A DNA stretch of 64,000 nucleotides, from contig WIDE01000008.1 of NCBI GenBank assembly GCA_015039315.1, positions 69,722-133,721 of the forward strand, given 5' to 3'. Shown in pieces: positions 1 to 13,000 of this stretch (position 1 is its first letter; every line of letters begins with the position of its first letter). A program made the position numbers and the translations under genes. Origin of the DNA: Clavulina sp. PMI_390. Its lineage: Eukaryota > Basidiomycota > Agaricomycetes > Cantharellales > Hydnaceae. Below the pieces are notes generated by a model that worked only from the letters and a program-made list of their open reading frames with translations, searched no databases and was not told where the DNA came from.

Positions 1-20
1 TTACACGCTCCGTCTGATAG

Positions 21-1310
21 CACGTCCAAGTCACCAAACCTGTCCGTATCCCCCCATTTATCAGTCCTCGCTCATATTGAACTGACTCGTCCATATTTCA
101 TTCCATAGGCCACCCAAAAGCTAGAACATCATCAGCACCTAATCGAGCTCGCAGAAGCGAATGGTGTTGTTTGCACTGTTGAGCATCACAAACGTTAGTC
201 CAGCCAGTGTCTTTTGCACGTTATACAAGTTCTTAGCCGAACATCGTTTTAGGCTTTGATCCGGCATATGCTGATGCTAAAGGGAAGGCAAAACTTCTTG
301 GAGACTTCAACTTCTTCAGCTCATGGATGAGCCAGCCGAAGACTCAGTTGGAGACCTTCAGGGTAAGGCGCAATAATCACTTGTTTTGTCATCGCTTAAG
401 CTGACATCCCTTCACTCAGGCCTGGGCAGGAAAAGATAGTGACATCTCGTATTATCTCAATTCACACCATATTGACATTGTGAGTTTGCATCTCACCAAG
501 CGAGCTATCATGAGACCGACTCTTTGCTTTAGCATTCTTGGATTGTAAGCACTTTTCCGTTTCTCTCTTAATGCTGCCTACCGACTTCGCATCAAGATGG
601 GAGACAAGGGCTACCCGGTCAAGGTCACTGCCTCTGCTTCCGCTGGCATTGCTACCTCCGACCCTATCAACTGCGTTCCCCAGGTTCGTAAATCAATATG
701 GAGGCTCTTCTGTAGAGTATTTACCCTGTCTTTAACCCCTTAGACGGAAGATACCATCACCTTGCTGGTAGATTGGGTGCTTGCGGGCAAGGAGTCTACC
801 CACAAAGGCACTGCTGTTTACACAGCGTCATGGACCGCCCCAACGACCCAGGGTATCCACAGTGGCCAGCATTTCCATTACATGGGATCTAAAGGTGATA
901 TTGCCATTGACCAGGCCCATCGCGGCTACGACTATACGATTGATGGTGAAGGGCGATCATTGTGAGTGACCTGTCCTTTATATCCTTGAGTTGTCAGATC
1001 TCTCTGACTATGCATCCTACTGTCGCGCAGTGTCAATCCTTTCTATATGAAGTACACACCCTCCGACTCTGGCCATTTCGACGGTCAGCACGGGTATGGG
1101 TACATCTCAATTGCGAAATTCGTCGACTGGGCATTGGCAGTCAATTCAGGCGAGGTTGAGTCACCCGCGGTGTTCGATAAGCAGGACTTGCCAACTATAC
1201 GTAATACGGTGCTGACAACGGCGATCCTGGAGGCGGGTAGGATTAGCTTGGATGAGAAGCGGTCAGTAGGGATCGAAAGGACTGCAGAGGGGAAGTGGAA
1301 ACTGGTCTAA
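21..1310 (+). CDS. Gfo/Idh/MocA family oxidoreductase, 3' part
   Basis: Partial gene whose 5' end lies outside the window. Visible exons are 21-41, 109-193, 253-362, 420-479, 533-544, 597-683, 744-961 and 1031-1310, with GT..AG borders and consistent phase, giving 290 residues to a TAA stop. The first visible exon reads HVQVTKP, the EKP-like signature that follows the Rossmann NAD(P)-binding half. Later conserved blocks are VEHHKRFDPAYADAK, SDISYYLNSHHIDI, HYMGSKGDIAIDQAHRGYD and NPFYMKYTP, typical of the substrate-binding alpha/beta domain of this family. Cytosolic NAD(P)-dependent sugar or sugar-acid oxidoreduction is expected. Some basidiomycete relatives are, as I recall, described as D-galacturonate reductases, but the sequence alone does not fix the substrate. 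The lysine of KP and the HH pair fit a catalytic site. Two exons are very small (21 and 12 nt). Confidence 0.85.
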
Positions 1311-4300
1311 GGGTAAGTCAGATGGTTGTTTACTCGTCTCGGAAAGTGCGGTTAATAGGGGCTGTCCTAAGATATATCATATTCGAAGTGGAATGTACTT
1401 GTCCTTGGAATGCCTCTAAATTCACTTCCTGATCCGTTGTTAGAATTGCTAGTTTCCCAGCATTAATAAGACTCCAATCACTTACGCCATCATACATTGC
1501 GTTCCCAGATCTCGCTTGTTGATCATGGCAGGGTACATCAAAAACGAGGCGCCACATGTCCCCATGCACCATTGACCCCATTAAGCTAGATTTTGATATG
1601 TGAATCCGATCCACGATGTGTCCTGGCAGTAGTGGCGGACCTGTGTCCTGGCAAGAAACCTCCGAGCCAATACATCAAAGTCAAGTGCCCGTCTATATAG
1701 AGGGTACTCGCACCGGACAAACAATGACAGTGAGCTTAGTGGCTGCCTTCAATGCTGGATTGAAGTAATTTATGTTAGCTGAGTGATGCGGGCAGCTACC
1801 ATCGCGGGATTCTACCGGCAGTTTTTGATTACAGTGGCCTTTTTGACGATAATAGCTTTGGTCTTAAACTGACGGGGACGTGCGCGTTGTAAAAATTTGG
1901 TATCGTTATTGATATTGTGTACACAAGGCTCCCAAACAAAGGGTGAGTCTACAACATCTGGCTTTAAGCCTTACGACCAAGTTCAGTCTTGTGTCTAACT
2001 CCATAAGAGGAAGGCTACATGGGATCTACATTTGAATGGCTGACCTCTCACCTTATGGCTTTGACCTTCCCCAGGTGGTATTTAAGGAAGGAAAGGAACG
2101 AGGGGATTCAGAATTTCTCCGGGGTTTGTCGAAGCGAACTCTTGACCATCATAGTGTCCGTGATCGGGAGAAGAGCGCAGCGCCCATGGACTGGATTGCC
2201 ACTTAAGAAAGGGTAAGATCGCAGAGCGTGATCAAGTGGACATACCGCGGCTGAGTGTCGTTTTAATCAAACGAGTAAACCGATGAGAAATATCTGAAAG
2301 ATTTGGGCCGAATTCGGATGATCATGAAGCAAGACCAGCGTACGCGAGGTAAGAGGCATGGATTGGCGCAAGAAACGGTCGTTGAATCATCTTGGCTTGC
2401 GAAGCGTAAACTCAGGGGGGACGGGGGCGCTGGGGGCTAGGTTCTGAGCATGCTATCGGTTGGTCATTGCGGTTTGGGGTCGAGTGGTAGATTTTTTTAG
2501 CATAGAGACCAAACCTATGCCAAGCAAACAGGTCGCCGGACAATGTCACATTTACCAAGCATCAAAGCACCCAGATCGCAATTTCTCGGGTCCTAGGCTT
2601 CGTGGTGAGTATTAGAAACGGGAAAGCATTGAGTGCACACACGAGACTATTGCGCCGCTGTGATGATAGGATGACGAACGTATGATCGGAGGGGTTACAC
2701 TCTCAGTGAATAGTTCCTCCGCTCCGACTATTGAAAGTGGGTACGACGAGGATAGGACCGGAGGCCCAGGAAACATATTTGGTTGCCTCATCTATCATCC
2801 ATGGCCTCGTGATGCCGGGTGAGAATATTATAGCAAGGTATGGGGAACTTAGAAATACACACGACGGGCGCGGGAATGAAGATTGCAAAGGATGTGGCTG
2901 CCCGGTTTTGTGGCAACGTGAGACATGCCGCTATATCTGCCGACAATCCTGCAGTTCGGCAAGCCTTTGAGCAGGTGGTCCGCGGAAGACTCGAGACAGA
3001 GATGCAGGCAAAATAAATGGAGAACAGTGATACTGGCACCAACGAGCGGAAACAGTGTGTGTTATCAGCTAAGGCAACACGAGTCAATTGTGCTCAGACA
3101 CGAACCCCGCGAGACTGGGGAAAGAAGAACAGGGACAACGGACTTGATTATTGATCAACCGATAAGGGAAAAATGGGGGAAATTTCGATGGCACACCGAG
3201 AAATGGAAGAAAAAAGAAAGAAAGATGGAAAGGTATTGGATGACTGGGAAGGGAGAGGTGGTGGTGAGTGATGGGATAAGGCGCGGGGTAGGGAAAACAT
3301 ATGTTAGTATTACAGGTTGCAAAGTTGGGATAAGGAATGAAATGTTAAGGTGCAAGCCAGATTCAGGGGGCAATTGTCAGTCCCAATGGAGATGAGCGAT
3401 AGAAGGGAGAAGTGATGTGGGGAAGAGGGAGATAAGGGTCAAGGTGTGGGGTGTAGGACATGAATCACGATTGAGGAAGAGAGGAAGATGGATAAAGCAG
3501 CAGGATTGACCTATAAGGGTAGGAATCAAGAGGGCAGATGGAGGCCAGAGGAGAGCGACTTGCATGCGCCAGCAAGAGGCTTTTTATCTCAATTCCGACC
3601 GTGATCAAATGCTACTGGCGTGGAGATGCTGTGGGGAGTCTGGGGAGAAGGGCAATGGATGTGGGGGAGAGAAAACTGTATCAATGCAGGGAAAGGAGAT
3701 GATAATGTCGAAATACTATATACAATGGATGATAGCCCAACACGCCCAAAGACAAAAAAGAAAATTGTTGTTGCCGTGATTCACTACCTTTTCATAAGCT
3801 AAGAATGAGAAGGATGAGTGCACGGTGGGTGAGACACGGGAAATTGACATGAGGCATGAAGAATGAGTTTGGGGTATACAATGTCAACTTCCGCGAGCCC
3901 ACCGTCGTACACACACTTCCCAAGAAGCAGAAAAGGATAGGATGATAATTGAATGGGAGTTGGTGCTCATCGATCATGTACAGCCACATTGGGCGCGAGT
4001 GCAATGCTGCGTATAGGTGCACAGACCACGCGAATCGACATGCAAGTGAGGCGGTGGGAGTGGGCGAGAGAAGGAAGGGGAGATGATCAGCCAAAATGAG
4101 TGACGATGGTCGGTAGCAGCCGCGCAGGCAGAGCCAGAAGGGAGACACGCAGAACTCGAGGGGAAAATAAATGCAGTGAATGCGATGGAGATGGTGTGGG
4201 TGAATGCTGAAGCCAAGGGCTAGATGGATGGGATGAATAGGTAGTATGAGAAAAAATAGCTTGCGTGTGATGCAATGAAGATTGCTGATCCGAATGACGC

Positions 4301-4557
4301 GATGGAATGTCGTGAAATGCGAACCATGATGCGAGTTGGGGTGGCAACAAAAAATGCGAGTGCGAATTATGCAGAAATGACAGCGAATGGATGGGTCAGA
4401 GGATGTAGCGCAAAGCGAGTTGTGGAACATAGAGGAACAGGCGAGAGATCGAATCATAATAGCGAAGAAATAGCGAACGAGAAGATGCCAGTCAGAAAGA
4501 GAGCACTAGACAGTGGATCCGAGTATCTCTTTTGATTTGTGGAAGTTCTTCTTGCTC
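1311..4557. other. Intergenic, purine-rich in its right half
   Basis: No gene is supported. From about 3100 to 4540 the plus strand is strongly purine-rich (G and A). It is therefore pyrimidine-rich in the sense of the cyclin gene that ends at 4558, and I infer part of it is the cyclin 3' UTR. Open frames here, including a 221-codon one on the minus strand, follow the skewed composition and resemble no family. Confidence 0.5.
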
Positions 4558-6737
4558 TTACATAGCAGCAGCAGAGTTGTTCGACGCTAGCGAGTGAAGC
4601 GCTGAACGAGGATGCTGAGGTGCAATGTAGGTCGCTTGATCCGCTCGCCCATTCGATCCCACAACAGCTGCATGATGACCCATCGGAGACTGCACTGCAC
4701 TCGAGTGCATAGGGAGCCCATTCGCACCAATCGCACCAGCACACAGATCCATACCTAGTCCCATACCCATCATCGGCACTATCTCTGAAGGGATATTCTG
4801 CTGCACAATCTCAAGAGAAGACTTGCGGCTGCGTGTCCCACCATTGCTGCCGTTCGAGTGCCCACCACCGACTAGCGCGGAGTTGGTATTCCCATTGTCT
4901 TGCATAATTGCAAACATGCTCTCAGCTGATGACGAGTGCTGTCCATGTCCGTGCCCAGATGGTACCCCCATTGGCCGGTTCTCCTTGTTTGAGGTAGAGT
5001 GGCCAGAGGTGATCGCCGTGACTTGCACTTGCGGCTGCGGGTAGTGCGGAGGAGCAACAACCGAGACGGCGGCCGAACCATGGAGGTTGAGAGGCTCCAA
5101 GGTGGGAATAGTGAGGTGCGGATGCAAGCTCGTGCTTGGTGGTGGGGTCTGAGGGCCAACACTCTCATCAGCTTCGGAACTGAAATCAGAGCCAGAGAAG
5201 CTTGGGGTGGAGGACATGGTGCTCGAGACACTGGACCAAGCCTGGACAACGCGAGGGAGCATTTTGTTCGCCGGAGTCTGAGGAACCACGGACGAAGAGC
5301 TGGGACGAGCAATCGGAGCCGGTACCACCGGGGGCTGGTACACGTAGCGCTTCCCCTGCAGGTAGTAGTGGACGATATGCGTCGACGCTTTCGAGTAGTA
5401 CGAATGAGAATACTTCTTGACAGTGATCTCAGAAATCTGGTCGAGGGACTCTGCCAAGTGAGCATCAAGCAACTGCACCGCAGTAACGACCGCCTCCGTC
5501 TCCTCGAAGGGCTGTTACCATATGAGCCAGGCGAACGGAGGCGCCGAATGGTGTGAAAGGGAGACGGTGACAGGGATGAGCGCGTGTTAGGCGGTGCCAA
5601 GCAGGGATTGATGATGCCATTGCCGAAACGGGTAGAACAGACGCATGTGAGGGAAAAGAGAGGGAGTATTTCAGCAATTGAGTCCACAAAAAAGACACAC
5701 GTTAATCAGAAAGGTGGGAAGAAGAGGAAACCGAAAAGGCAAGGGGGAGTTGAAGAGGGAGAAAAAAAATCAAGACGTACCCGACGTGCTTTGCCTAGCG
5801 TGTAGCGAGCCAAGAGCAGCGAAGCTTGGGCAATGACCGAAGGCGGAAAGGCGACGAATTCGCGGAAGAAGAGGGTGATCTCCATGAGGAAGCGTGCGAC
5901 GTGTTGAGTTTTGGCGTCCTCAAAGCAGACACCGACGCAGGCGAGGCGGAGCCAGGCCTCGGCGGTGGGGTGGCCAACACGCCAAGCGATGGTAGCGAGG
6001 ACATGACCCTCCATCTGGATGAAAGCCGACTCGTCGTACTCGTCCCTGCAAATCTCACACAGATCCCGAACGGTCGGCACACGCTCCTTGGCATCCTCGA
6101 ATTTTGCGGCAATCCAGAGGGCAGCGCATCCTACGAGCTGATAGTGCTTCTTATAGACGACACGACGAGAGACGTAACGGTCAACAATGTTGCAGGTGAG
6201 GTAGAGAGTTTCGGGGCGGAGCTGAAAGTTTAGGTGTACTTCAATGAGGAACTCGACGAGGCACGCGCGCATGTGCCACTGGATCTCTGGCTGGAGATCC
6301 ATCGAAGTGGGTGAGGACATGGTGTATTGCTGAAATGGGCGCCAAGATGGTCAATCAATCGATAGTGGGGAGTGGCCCGACAGCAAACACGTGCCGTGGC
6401 GGTGAAGACGACGTACCTCAACCTGACGCATGTAGGCGGTAACATCCTCGCGATACTCTTCTTCTAACAGGCCGCGTACTTCGCGCTCCAAGGTGATGAG
6501 TTGCTGTTGGCGTTGACGCTGGAGTTCGAGTTGGAGGCGGCTGGTGGGAGACCGAGAGGCAGGACTGATTTTACGAGCAGATTCGAGCGAAGAGGACGAG
6601 GCGGAGGCCTTCTGGCGCGTCTTCTGGACGCCGCAGGAGGGGGAGAGGGTTGAGCTGACGCGTTTAGCAGCTGGACGAGAGTAGAGGTTGGTGCGGGAAG
6701 ACCGAGCGGCCGATGAGATGGATGATTCGGCCTTCAT
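4558..6737 (-). CDS. G1-type cyclin with long serine/proline-rich tail
   Basis: Three exons on the minus strand: 6737-6417, 6329-5781 and 5511-4558, giving 607 residues. A basic, glutamine-rich head (1-105) precedes the cyclin box. Residues 117-215 hold the first cyclin fold, with MRACLVEFLIEVH, LYLTCNIVDRY and AALWIAAKFED. The second fold runs to about residue 345. The family activates a Cdc28/Cdk1-type kinase in the nucleus; by the overall pattern I place it with fungal Cln/Puc1 G1 cyclins, although the MRA-LVEF block is also B-cyclin-like. The low-complexity tail carries several S/T-P sites (VPQTP, GPQTPPP) and a KEN box (SNKENRP, about residue 466). These suggest turnover through SCF and APC/C. 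The second intron is long for this window (269 nt) and the first is 87 nt. Flanks on both sides share the gene's pyrimidine-rich sense strand, suggesting long UTRs. Confidence 0.9.
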
Positions 6738-9700
6738 GGTGATAGTGCAGAGTGATAGAGAAAGAAATTAGGGATGGGAATAAGCTAGAGGGGAACAGCA
6801 CATGGTTAGTAAGGCCAACGGACGCAGAATAAGGGGAGGATTTGGTCAAGTGGATGTGTTGGACGAAACACGAGGTGTGATGCGATCGGACGCAGCAGTG
6901 AAGGCAGCGTGAGAACTTGCAGAGGAGAAGCCAGCACCCGTCAGGAGCGTAGCAAGGTGGGTGCAAATGGGAGGAGGAAGGGGACACGCGCTGGGGATGG
7001 AGAGGACTGGCGGGGGAAGGATACAGTTTCGCAAAAAAAGCAATTCGAAGTTGCCTCGTGGTTTGGGAGGCTGGAAGCCAATGATGATGATAAGCTGACT
7101 TACTTGGGAAGAAACAGGCTCAAGAGCTTTTTTTGGAGGAGATGATGGTGAAGACTCGAGACGTGTAAAGGACTCGAGAAGGGGGGGTCCTCTGGGTTTC
7201 AGAGGGGAAGGAGGAGAGGGAGGGAGGGGGGGACGACGAAGGGAGATGAAATGAGAGAAAGTTGAGTTGCTGGCTGAAGCAACTAGAGTGGGACGTTCGT
7301 CGTGGTTGGCGCCGTCAAGAGTGGTGCTGTGCTCGTCGAGAGGAGCACTGTGCTGGACGGCGTCGGCGGTCTGGGATGGGAGTTGTTGGGAGATTCGTGG
7401 AGGGGGAGAACGTCCTTAATGGGAGGTTCGGGCCTGGGTGTGTGGGTGTCACGCTAATGGCCGATTCAGTCACCAAATTGCCGAATTGGGCCGCAATTCA
7501 GTCAGGGTGGGCGTTTGGAGTAGAAGATCGTCTCCGCTGGTTTTGATGGGCGCGGCAAAGATGTATGAGCGCGCACACACAGAGAGAGGACCACACTAGC
7601 CCTCTTGATTGTCTAGCGAGTCGTTGTCTGTTGGGCTACGTGCGTGGTTGGTAGTGTTTTGTTCTGATCGTTTGCGTGTGTGTTACAATTGCTTATGACG
7701 CACGCCCCCATACAAAACACACTATTGGTAGTAGCTCCCTTCCACCATCACTGGCGCCGATGACAGGGGAAGTCCGCCCACAGTTTTACCGCAAAATTCA
7801 CCATCATTTCCCTTACAGCACTAATAGTAGTAATAATCTTTGAGCGAGGATGTATATACCGATGGCCGTGATCCTATGATGCCATTGGGTGGCACGCGGC
7901 CTGCGCAAGCGCCCGGATGGTGTATGCCAACACCGGGCGCAAGGTCTCATGGTCCCTCTCCTGTGGGCCTTTTGCGTTCTTGGTCGCTGTCCCACCCTCA
8001 TCAGGAGAGCGCTTAATCGGAGCCCCCGGGTCCGAGCAATTCCATGGGTGGTTGGTACGAGCCAATCGCAGCATGCCATCGTCCATCGATTGCAACGATG
8101 GGAACCCGCATCTCGCGTTCATCCTCAATCTAATTCCATCATTTTCTCCGTTTACGCCATTCACACACACACAAGGTCTCAGACCACGTATAAGCAGTGC
8201 CAGAAAAAAAAAAAGATCCTCGAGGTCCAATCTTCGTAACTGAGCAATAATCAATAGAACAGGCTTCTCTGAATGGCTTGGAGGCTCGCCCCGCCCCCGC
8301 CAGGAGAAAAAAAAACCAATCAAATGATTCAACCCAACTGAACGCAAAAGAAGCACGCTGACCAAACCAATTTACCAAACTTTCGATTCATCTCATTCAT
8401 CGTCCTACTTTTCACACACAGGATGCAGCACACGCAACGCTAGCGAATCGCGTATCGTCCGCTCCGCTTCACAGCTTTTGCTCCCGCCCCTCCTAGAGTG
8501 GTCGACGCGAAGCCTAACTGGAGTCTTCGTTGAATTCATTTCTCTGTTGCCGCGCCCCCAGTTACGCTCCGCCCCTTCCTGCGCGCCCCGCTCTTCCCCC
8601 TGTCATCCATGTCGCGCCGGCACGGCGGCAGGAGTATGGATGAACACACACACACACACTCACTCACTCACGATAAAGGCGCACGCGCCTGCATATGATT
8701 TGTAGTATGGCGTGCTGGAGCACGCATACAATTACCACAGGCACTCACTCTCAGGCCATATCTCAACCTCCGAGTCCGAAACTCCTCCTCCCCCTCGGAT
8801 ATGAGCCCGCGATACGCTCACCGCCAAGTAGTGTACTGACTTTGTGTGGGTCCCTCCACTTTTTATGTGGGTGGTCTGAAGAAGCGTCATTGCAATGAGC
8901 AACCCATCCGGCCTTTTTGCTGCCTATCGAACTCACATAGGTTTGCCGAAGATACATTATGGGAAGCAATGGTGTGGCCTCTATCATTATTGCCTGTCAT
9001 CGAGGTTCCGAACAGCAGTTCCTTCGCAATTAGTGAGGGTGGTTGGGCCTGGGCAGGCGAACGGGCGTTGAAATGTCAAAAATTATTCGCGATGATAAAT
9101 TGGAATCGGGGCAGCCCAATTTTTTTTTTGGGATGGTTGGAATGACGCTCTTCGTGTCGATCCTGGGGGGATGCGGCGGTTGGACCAGCCATCGAGAGGG
9201 GTTTCATCACTCAGCACCGTTACAGTTATCAGGGACACTTCCGGGGGCCACGTTTCTTCTCGCTGCCAATCGTAAATTGCATGCATATAGATTGCTGAAC
9301 ACGCAAGAGATAAGCTAGGGTGTCCCCTGTGCGGACGCTCTAGCGCGTCCTGCATCTCAGAAAGTAATGACCAAGTTTCTAGTTTCTTGCCTACGAAGCA
9401 TAATTGCGAGGCAACATCCGCCGGCCCTGGAACCTTGTCCATTCAATCGGCCAAACCTCCACCTCGTGGGCTCGATGACTATTCACAGGCCCATCTCATT
9501 CCTCCTCTGCAGCCGCTCAGGAGAAAGAGAGGAGGGAACTCATAGCGCTCAGATTCAAGATTGATTGACGATTGAGATTGGCCCTGACGAACACGCTGTC
9601 CCATTACTAATATTGAACCTGCTCGGATGATGGAGTGCGTGTGGCGACTCTCGCACCAAGGACCCTGCACCGAGTCTATTCTGATAATTTTCGCACATTT

Positions 9701-10029
9701 TAACCCCTTTTTCTTTCCACAGATATGCGATGCTCGGATTTGAACACCACCGCCATCGAATCTCGTGCCACCTCAAGCTCTCCCCCCAATTCAATAGGAC
9801 CCCTCGACCGACCGAACCCGGAGCAACAATTGATTCCGGGAGTTCCGTTCCCCGCATTTCCCATCAAACGCACAACTGACTGCATAATCTGTTCGGGTAT
9901 TCAGTCCAGCACTTGGCCGGCGCTAAAAATCACACTCAGAGTCACACTTGTTTCCCCCATCGTGTTTGAAATTTGTCACGCGATTGGCGGCGATCGAAAG
10001 AGAGATATACAGGGAAAGGAGAACGAGGT
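6738..10029. other. Long divergent intergenic region between cyclin and biotin gene
   Basis: About 3.3 kb with no supported gene. The part next to the cyclin (6738 to about 7560) is purine-rich on the plus strand, i.e. pyrimidine-rich in cyclin sense, and probably contains its leader. Dinucleotide stretches of CA type occur near 7574, 8162 and 8644. A sequence near 9735 resembles half of a tRNA T-arm but does not fold. The promoter of the biotin gene should lie at the right end. Confidence 0.5.
8644..8671. repeat. (AC)n followed by (CACT)n microsatellite
   Basis: A run of AC dinucleotides passes directly into CACT tetranucleotide repeats. It lies in the intergenic space between the cyclin and the biotin gene and has no coding role that I can see. 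Confidence 0.85.
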
Positions 10030-13000
10030 ATGCTGTTTGCGCACCTGAGGACACACCTCATCTTCAGCGCCAACACCGATGTCGGAAAGACCATCTTTGC
10101 TACCGCCCTTGTAAGAGCGAGTGCCGCCGCACTTGCTGGTTCATCTCCTTCCCATCAGCATGTGAATGGCGCACGATCACCATCGTCGTCGTCACCTCCC
10201 TCGGCGAGGCAAATCCTCCTGCCCAGAGTTCACTACTTGAAACCAGTTAGTACTGGCCCGGCACATGAGGCCGATTACAGGTCCGTATCTTCCTCGCCAC
10301 TGATCTGATGCCCTCTTCGACCATCCCACTAATGATGAAAATGATGAATCAAAATCCCATGGCAAAAACGAAACGGAAACGAATCAATCAATCGGACACT
10401 CCAATGCGTCTTCTTTTGATCCCGAAATGACTGATCTGCCTTTTTGCACATCATCGTACTCCTGTGCTGCTAATTGCGCCCCTGGCACTACTCGGTCGAT
10501 GACCCGAACTTGCTCGTATCTGCCTGTCTTGGACCACGTCATTTGCACTCGTGGTCCCTAGTCATGTCCAACGCTTTGCTGCAAACCATCATCGAGGTGG
10601 TTTGGTCTCCACGGCATGTCTCTACCAGTTGGACGACCCGGTCAGCCCGCATCTTGCGGTTAAAATGGCGCAGGAGAGAACTGCTTCTGCATTGGTTAGT
10701 CAAGTTGACCGGCTTGCCTTTACTTTGCATTCGGCACTATTTGCTTCGCTGTGGCGCTCGCCGTGGCCCGTCAATTTATCTCATTTCTAGCCATCTCAAT
10801 CATGCTCTCCCTGACGGGGACGGGGTTNNNNNNNNNNNNNNNNNNNNNNNNNNNNNNNNNNNNNNNNNNNNNNNNNNNNNNNNNNNNNNNNNNNNNNNNN
10901 NNNNNNNNNNNNNNNNNNNNNNNNNNNNNNNNNNNNNNNNNNNNNNNNNNNNNNNNNNNNNNNNNNNNNNNNNNNNNNNNNNNNNNNNNNNNNNNNNNNN
11001 NNNNNNNNNNNNNNNNNNNNNNNNNNNNNNNNNNNNNNNNNNNNNNNNNNNNNNNNNNNNNNNNNNNNNNNNNNNNNNNNNNNNNNNNNNNNNNNNNNNN
11101 NNNNNNNNNNNNNNNNNNNNNNNNNNNNNNNNNNNNNNNNNNNNNNNNNNNNNNNNNNNNNNNNNNNNNNNNNNNNNNNNNNNNNNNNNNNNNNNNNNNN
11201 NNNNNNNNNNNNNNNNNNNNNNNNNNNNNNNNNNNNNNNNNNACTTCGCTGATTGCTCTGTCGGCCTCGTTTGAACACAGCCTGCCACTGGGACTATTGG
11301 ATACACTCAGCCCGAGCTTGAACGCAGAGTCGCAGCTCACATTGTCGAGACCGCCAACCTTTCCCCATTACCTCCGCCTTCCTATTGGACCACCAGTTCC
11401 AACAATGCAACTACCGAGCGGGTAACGGGCTCGGCACTATCATCGCTCTTCATCGAAACCGCTGGTGGTGCGTCTATGCATTCTTACTTGCCCATATTGC
11501 CTCCACTGCGTCTACACCATTTGTGCTCCGGCTGTCATCACATGGCGTGTGGTCCATGCTCCTGCATATTTTGATGCGTGTCGCAAAGCCGTTTTCAAAA
11601 ACCTAGCGACTTGCCTGTCGGGCGTCGGCAGCAATCAACTGCGTTTTATGCTATACGTCATTTTTTGCCTTCCTTTTTGGGGAGTGACCGCCATGGCTGT
11701 CACCGTGCCTGTATGCCGTCGGTTACTTCGATGTTACGTCGTCGTTTCGGCTTCAGAGGCACTTTTGTTGGCGGCCGGCGTTCATGGACATGTATCCCTC
11801 AACCAATCATCCTTGGTGGCTCACTACTCCATCATGCAGCCTCTCTTTTCATATTCACGCGTCGGTGATACATGTCGGGGCTGCTGCGGTTTCGTCGGTA
11901 GTAGTTGGTGTGACGCGACCGCCGCCGCCCGTCTGCCGTTGTCATCGTGTCGGCGAACCCTCCCTGGTCATTTGCACCACAGAGCCTCTGCAACTTTACC
12001 CTAATCGATCTTGGCCTTTCGTATTCTTTTGGCCTCATTTTATTGTGCTTCCCTCCAGCGACTAGCTTTCCTCTTATCTTATTTGTTTACTGGGCCGTTT
12101 TCCTAGCAAAGAGGTGACTGGTGCAAGCCGCGATCCGGTGCTTTGGATCAAAAAGGTCCCAGCGTCCCTGCTGCCGTGCGGGCGAAAGCCGAGCTCCTCA
12201 TGGCCTGCACATCAATTATGCAATCAATTGCATACATACCCTCGGATTTTCCTTGCAACGCGTGTTGGCGGAAAACTTTTTCCATGCTACACGTTCCTAG
12301 CCTTTATTTGCTGGCCGTGTCCACAGGAGGCCTTTTGCTTTTCTTGTTCGGGCAAACAGTTCGTCTACCTAGCTTGTAACGATTTGAGCTACTTGAGCCA
12401 GGCTCGTGATGAGCTCATTTCATGCTCCTCTTGAACCTCTCGATCGCCTAGTGATGGGAATAGGTTGATCACATACCATTGTGGAACCATTTCCTTTCCG
12501 AGCTTTCTGATTTCGTTGCCTCTTGGTTACTCGATCACCCCAAATTTCATCCCGGACCAGTATTTCCTTGGCCGTTTTCCATGCCGCTGATTACTTCTTC
12601 CATCTCTTCTCATTGATGCACCAGGCGTTCATAGCCCAACACTGTCCGGGTTAACTCAAGCCGATGCCTACCGGCCGTTCCGTATCCCCACAATTCTGAT
12701 CGCGGACTCTCGCCTTGGCGGCATATCAACAACACTTTCATCTTACGAGTCTTTGCTCGTACGTGGGTACACCATTGACGCCGTGCTGTTGTTCAAGGAT
12801 GACTATTATCGAAATCATGAATATTTGATGGAATACTTTGGGTCTCGGAGTGGGGGGTCGCAAGCATATGGGATGCTGGTCCATGCTATTGAGCCTCCTC
12901 CTGCAAGACAGGAAATTTTGTCAGAGGATAAACAGAATTTGGAGGCGTACTATGCCTCTCTCTGCGACCCCGTGACAAGTGCCTCATTTAGCTCTACCCC

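Noticed and set aside
1330..1614. 94-codon minus-strand frame after the oxidoreductase
   Set aside because: No family likeness, no good start context, and it overlaps the expected 3' UTR of the upstream gene.
3792..4457. 221-codon open frame on the minus strand
   Set aside because: It lies in strongly skewed, pyrimidine-rich sequence directly downstream of the cyclin stop. The protein is His/Phe/Ser/Leu-rich and has no domain; explained by composition.
9725..9790. tRNA-like GCTCGGATTTGAACACC near 9735
   Set aside because: The T-loop-like part has no matching T-stem, and no acceptor or anticodon stem can be built around it.
10474..11425. Open frames spanning the N gap
   Set aside because: They are open only because unknown bases cannot be stop codons.
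11465..12004. 179-codon frame inside the biotin gene
   Set aside because: It continues from the exon through the donor site, but family alignment demands that this stretch is intronic; no domain is visible.
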